64,000 bases of DNA from Caldifarciminota bacterium (lineage in GTDB: Bacteria > Hydrothermota > Tepidihabitantia > SM23-42): the NCBI GenBank assembly GCA_020349965.1, contig CP070705.1:2134905-2198904 (forward strand), written 5' to 3'. Below are positions 61,400 through 64,000 of the stretch, one piece after another. The translations under genes and the position numbers were made by a program. The notes under the pieces were generated by a model. The model made no database searches. It was given only the letters and a program-made list of their open reading frames with translations, and was not told the DNA's origin. Every line of letters starts with the position of its first letter. The stretch's first letter is position 1.

Positions 61400-62155
61400 T
61401 CAGCGAACCTTGAGGTTGAGGCTATCGAAATGGCTGTTCAGGAAATGATTGAGCCATTCTCTGCGCCGGCTTTCGTTGTATTCATTGGCAGCTTTCTGGG
61501 CATTGTGCAGCGAGCCCAGATAGAATCGGTTGATCAAGAAGAAGAAGACGAGGCTGGCGTCGATGTACTTTTGCTGTTTGAACGCGTTGAATAGCAGGTA
61601 TGCCGAACCGATATTGATCAGGAAATCCGCCAACCCCTGGCGAACGTCTGATGCGTATACCTGCCCAGCTCCAGGTAAGAAGAGCGAAAGGAGGAGCGCC
61701 GTCTTCTCCGATTTCGCAGGGAAATGCATGAAGGTATCGATCGCCGCGGCGATTGCGTAATCTTCATTCCGGATAAAGGTGTTGCGCGCCTCGATCAGCT
61801 GATCATCGAGCAGAAGGGCGAGACCAAGCATCTTTCTGTCACTCCCGGTACTCAACAGGTTGATCGCCAGATAATACCTGCCGGCGCGTATGTATTCGAC
61901 GGCGATGCGGTTGACTATGGCCGGTGGGAGTTCGGGGAAACTGTCGACTATGCCGGTCAATTCCGCAATACCCCTGGGTTCATCTGCCGATAGGACGGTG
62001 ATGGCATAGTTCAATCTGAGCTCGATCGTTCTCTTCAGTTCTGGATGGAAGAAGAAACCTCTCAGATACTCGACGCGCGCTGCCTCAAGGTATCCATGTG
62101 CAAATAGTGAATCGGCAAGGGGTAATTGGGCGCATAATGCGAGCAAGATAGCCAT
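61400..62155 (-). CDS. TPR-membrane protein with PGxGQxY motif (DUF5683-like)
   Basis: 251 aa. Signal peptide or first span at the N-terminus, TPR-like helices (about 15-140: SLFAHGYLEAARVEYLRGFF), then a membrane region with LFLPGAGQVYASDVRQGLADFLIN, two or more spans, and a charged tail. Similar in plan to the next gene upstream, which suggests ancient duplication. Function unknown. Last gene of the yidD unit (16 bp after the 62171 gene). Confidence 0.75.
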   Translation of the reverse strand: MAILLALCAQLPLADSLFAHGYLEAARVEYLRGFFFHPELKRTIELRLNYAITVLSADEPRGIAELTGIVDSFPELPPAIVNRIAVEYIRAGRYYLAINLLSTGSDRKMLGLALLLDDQLIEARNTFIRNEDYAIAAAIDTFMHFPAKSEKTALLLSLFLPGAGQVYASDVRQGLADFLINIGSAYLLFNAFKQQKYIDASLVFFFLINRFYLGSLHNAQKAANEYNESRRREWLNHFLNSHFDSLNLKVR

Positions 62156-62170
62156 TTCTTAAGATAATTG

Positions 62171-62890
62171 CTAATTTCCCCTCAGAATTCGCTGGAGAAA
62201 GGTTTCATCTGAATATAGGTTGTAGTTGCGTACAGCATTGATGCCGCCATAGATGTTCCCGGCATATAACAATATTGCGGCTGTGAGGCTAATGCCGAAC
62301 TTAACATTCTCATCTCGTTCATAATAATAGTATGAAAGCAATGCCGCGGTTCCGAAAACGAGGAAAGAGTATATACCGTCGCCGATTCTGCCTGCGTAGA
62401 TTTGGCCTCCGCCGGGGACCACGGAGAAGAGGGCGCCTAATCCCGGCGACCTATGGGCAGGGATGGGCGACGGGACTCTTATGTATTCAGCAGCTTTGTC
62501 GAATTCGTACTCATATGCGTGACCCAGACCGAGCAGCCTCCGTGAATCTGATACATACGGAACATCGACCGATTGAAGGTACGCGCGCGACGAATCGAAG
62601 TCGCCCGCCGAGAAATATATTAAACCTTTGGTGAAATTACGCTTGTTCAGGTCATCGATATTCTCAGACTCAAGGATCGCTTCTTCATTCCTTCCGAGGC
62701 GAATAAGACAATCGACGATCCTGTCGCGCGGTTTCTCGGTTATGGAATCGGAAACAAAAAGAAACCGCCGGTACTCATTCAAAGCGGCAGCATAGTCTCC
62801 TGTATTATAAAGGTGGTCGGCGAACTCGCCGATTTTTGCCGGCTCGAAAAGCTCGGTCTGGCACAACAGGCAGAGTATGAGTAGATTCAT
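62171..62890 (-). CDS. TPR-membrane protein with PGxGQxY motif (DUF5683-like)
   Basis: 239 aa. Signal peptide 1-16, TPR-like helices (FADHLYNTGDYAAALNEYRRFL), then FSVVPGGGQIYAGRIGDGIYSFLVF and two membrane spans. Domain plan matches the 61400 protein. The PGxGQxY loop joins two hydrophobic helices and is the core of the DUF5683/TM2-like families. Encoded directly after yidD (15 bp), which suggests an envelope-related task. Confidence 0.78.
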   Translation of the reverse strand: MNLLILCLLCQTELFEPAKIGEFADHLYNTGDYAAALNEYRRFLFVSDSITEKPRDRIVDCLIRLGRNEEAILESENIDDLNKRNFTKGLIYFSAGDFDSSRAYLQSVDVPYVSDSRRLLGLGHAYEYEFDKAAEYIRVPSPIPAHRSPGLGALFSVVPGGGQIYAGRIGDGIYSFLVFGTAALLSYYYYERDENVKFGISLTAAILLYAGNIYGGINAVRNYNLYSDETFLQRILRGN

Positions 62891-62905
62891 AATTGGTGGG
62901 GTGGC

Positions 62906-63274
62906 TCAGTTGCCACCGAGAAGTTCTTCGCTGTCGCGGTGGTGCTCAGGTGCTCTCAATACGTAGTTATTTTCAGGGGGATCGTATAACTTTTGATCTC
63001 TTATTTCGGTGTAATACTCGTCGAAGTACTGGTATGCCCAAGGATTACAGCGCATCAACCGGTCTGATGCCATGAGCGAACCACAGATGATACCGTATTT
63101 CTCGATAGCCTGCCGCGTGAAGTGTGAACACGACGGTGAAAAGTTGCAGACATCGCCCTGAGAGGGAGAGATGAGAGTCTTGTACAGCTTGATACAGGTG
63201 CTGGACACGATCTTCACGGGGTCTGTCTCGTGCGGCGGTTGGAGCAAAATCAGTAATACAAGTAAGGACTGCAT
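62906..63274 (-). CDS. yidD: Membrane protein insertion efficiency factor YidD
   Basis: 122 aa from the ATG at 63274, 5 nt after the -10 box. N-terminal hydrophobic helix, then YKTLISPSQGDVCNFSPSCSHFTRQAIEKYG and LMRCNPW, the three YidD signature blocks with all cysteines. It is longer than the usual 70-90 aa because of a polar C-terminal tail (residues 85-122). It aids YidC insertion; rpmH, rnpA and yidC, its normal neighbours, are not here. Confidence 0.9.
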   Translation of the reverse strand: MQSLLVLLILLQPPHETDPVKIVSSTCIKLYKTLISPSQGDVCNFSPSCSHFTRQAIEKYGIICGSLMASDRLMRCNPWAYQYFDEYYTEIRDQKLYDPPENNYVLRAPEHHRDSEELLGGN

Positions 63275-63279
63275 GGGAT

Positions 63280-63307
63280 ATTGTAGACAACTAAAGGAAA
63301 AAAGCAA
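63280..63307 (-). promoter_or_regulatory. Leaderless promoter of yidD
   Basis: Minus strand TTGCTT (63307-63302), 16-nt spacer, TACAAT (63285-63280), then ATCCC and ATG at 63274. Confidence 0.7.
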
Positions 63308-63382
63308 GATATATGCTCTTTTCAGTTTGTTGGTGGACGTCCCACGGTTACGTGTTGCTAATGGGCGTAGCACCGATTGCTC

Positions 63383-63410
63383 TTGAAGGCTGCCACATAT
63401 TGGTTATACT
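63383..63410 (+). promoter_or_regulatory. Leaderless promoter of the CPBP protease gene
   Basis: TTGAAG (63383-63388), 16-nt spacer, TATACT (63405-63410), then GAAAA and ATG at 63416. Confidence 0.7.
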
Positions 63411-63415
63411 GAAAA

Positions 63416-64000
63416 ATGCTGAAAGTTTTGAAGGCGTACTTGGACGAGATGGCGAAGATCGACCGCGAAAGTGCTCTCATTATTATATATTCAACATCGG
63501 TCCTGCTGTTTGCGATGTTCATGAAACGCACGCACTTCTTCATGCCGCGAGAGATCTTTCTGGAACGTTTGCTCGTTGTCGGGACATTGTACGGTCTTAC
63601 GCCGTTTGTCCTCTTCCTGGCGTTCAAACGTGCGCCGAAGGACTACGGCATCGTTACCGGCGACCCGAGGTCCTGGTTGAAGGACGTTCTCTTCTTGTAT
63701 CTCCTGTTCTTGGTGGTACTGGTCATTGCTTTCAAGTTCACCGGGCTCAAGCAAGTGTACCCGTTGTCCCGCAGGGCTGGCCAAAGTATTGGATATTTTG
63801 CCATATACCAGGCCGTGCAGTTGTGGTACATGGTCGGTTGGGAGTTCTTCTTCCGCGGCTTCATGCTTTTTGGACTCGAACGGAAATTCGGCAGGTTTAG
63901 CATTCTAATCCAGGCGATGGCCTTTGGCCTCGCACATTTCAAAAAGCCGCAGATCGAGGCCTATGGTGCGGTCATTGCAGGATTATTCCTTGGCATGCTT
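63416..64000 (+). CDS. CPBP-family intramembrane metalloprotease, truncated by window end
   Basis: 195 codons visible. Five hydrophobic spans (ALIIIYSTSVLLFAMF, LLVVGTLYGLTPFVLFL and others), then GWEFFFRGFMLFGLERKFG and FGLAHFKKPQIEAYG. These match motif 1 (EExxxR, here WExxxR) and motif 2 (FxxxH) of the CAAX-protease/bacteriocin-processing family; only the second Glu, Arg and His are kept. The third motif would lie beyond the window. Role unknown; such proteins cut prenylated or membrane peptides. Confidence 0.88.
   Translation, partial: MLKVLKAYLDEMAKIDRESALIIIYSTSVLLFAMFMKRTHFFMPREIFLERLLVVGTLYGLTPFVLFLAFKRAPKDYGIVTGDPRSWLKDVLFLYLLFLVVLVIAFKFTGLKQVYPLSRRAGQSIGYFAIYQAVQLWYMVGWEFFFRGFMLFGLERKFGRFSILIQAMAFGLAHFKKPQIEAYGAVIAGLFLGML

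Overview
This 64 kb window is a gene-dense, roughly 50% G+C piece of a bacterial chromosome with no phage, CRISPR or intact transposon. It looks like a diderm: two LptF/LptG-type permeases, an OmpA-family protein, a TonB-dependent receptor, a TolC-type efflux channel, outer-membrane barrels and several lipoproteins. It also carries a V/A-type ATPase, a 2-oxoacid:ferredoxin oxidoreductase, a geranylgeranylglyceryl-phosphate synthase and a secreted peptidase ending in a FlgD/T9SS-like C-terminal module. This suggests an uncultured, probably anaerobic lineage near the FCB group. Candidate division WOR-3/Stahlbacteria is my best guess, but it is inference and no marker here proves it.

Layout. 1-5.0 kb: membrane part of a V-ATPase (subunits H, I, K, E), then an EF-G-like GTPase cut by the window edge. 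5.1-15.9 kb: MFS transporter, TPR protein, archease, transketolase, RNase G, a radical SAM protein and the KorDABC oxidoreductase. 16.1-18.8 kb (plus): a TPR/zinc-ribbon membrane protein and a PATAN-domain protein. 18.8-24.4 kb: a small zinc ribbon, isoaspartyl peptidase, clostripain-type peptidase, PgeF and RecJ. 24.4-25.0 kb: RNase P RNA with a very enlarged arm. 25.1-27.4 kb: cobalamin riboswitch and BtuB-like receptor. 27.4-28.5 kb: DUF554 protein divergent from an ArsR-type regulator around a 32-bp palindrome. 29-34 kb (plus): YIP1 protein and a TolC/HlyD/MacB-type exporter. 34.4-37.5 kb: diguanylate cyclase-ATPase-TPR protein. 37.6-40.2 kb: OmpA protein, tRNA-Glu, cyclic-nucleotide-binding protein. 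40.3-45.3 kb (plus): GGGP synthase, PurD, PurE, a TsaC-phosphatase fusion and a tandem ThyX. 45.4-50 kb: tRNA-Leu and a methyltransferase, then penicillin-binding protein, sugar-type ABC ATPase and AccD on the other strand. 50-54 kb: LptF/G pair, two envelope proteins and tRNA-Gly. 54-58.6 kb: a giant CoA-dehydratase activase and a barrel protein. 58.7-61.3 kb: a 130-bp inverted-repeat element, three lipoproteins and tRNA-Ile. 61.4-64 kb: two TPR membrane proteins, YidD and a truncated CPBP protease.

Gene expression shows three recurring traits. First, nearly every transcription unit starts with an almost perfect TTGACA/T, 16-17 nt, TATAAT promoter. In about half of the protein units the start codon lies only 5-6 nt after the -10 box, so the mRNA should be leaderless; most internal genes instead have Shine-Dalgarno sites or overlap the gene before them. 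Second, all four tRNA genes lie just upstream of, and on the same strand as, a protein gene, with no clear terminator between. Third, the cyclic-nucleotide-binding gene ends inside tRNA-Glu, so tRNA maturation should destroy its mRNA. The strongest candidates for new biology are the tRNA/mRNA arrangement, the RNase P RNA insertion, the DUF554-ArsR operator and the tandem ThyX protein with its signature divided between the two halves.
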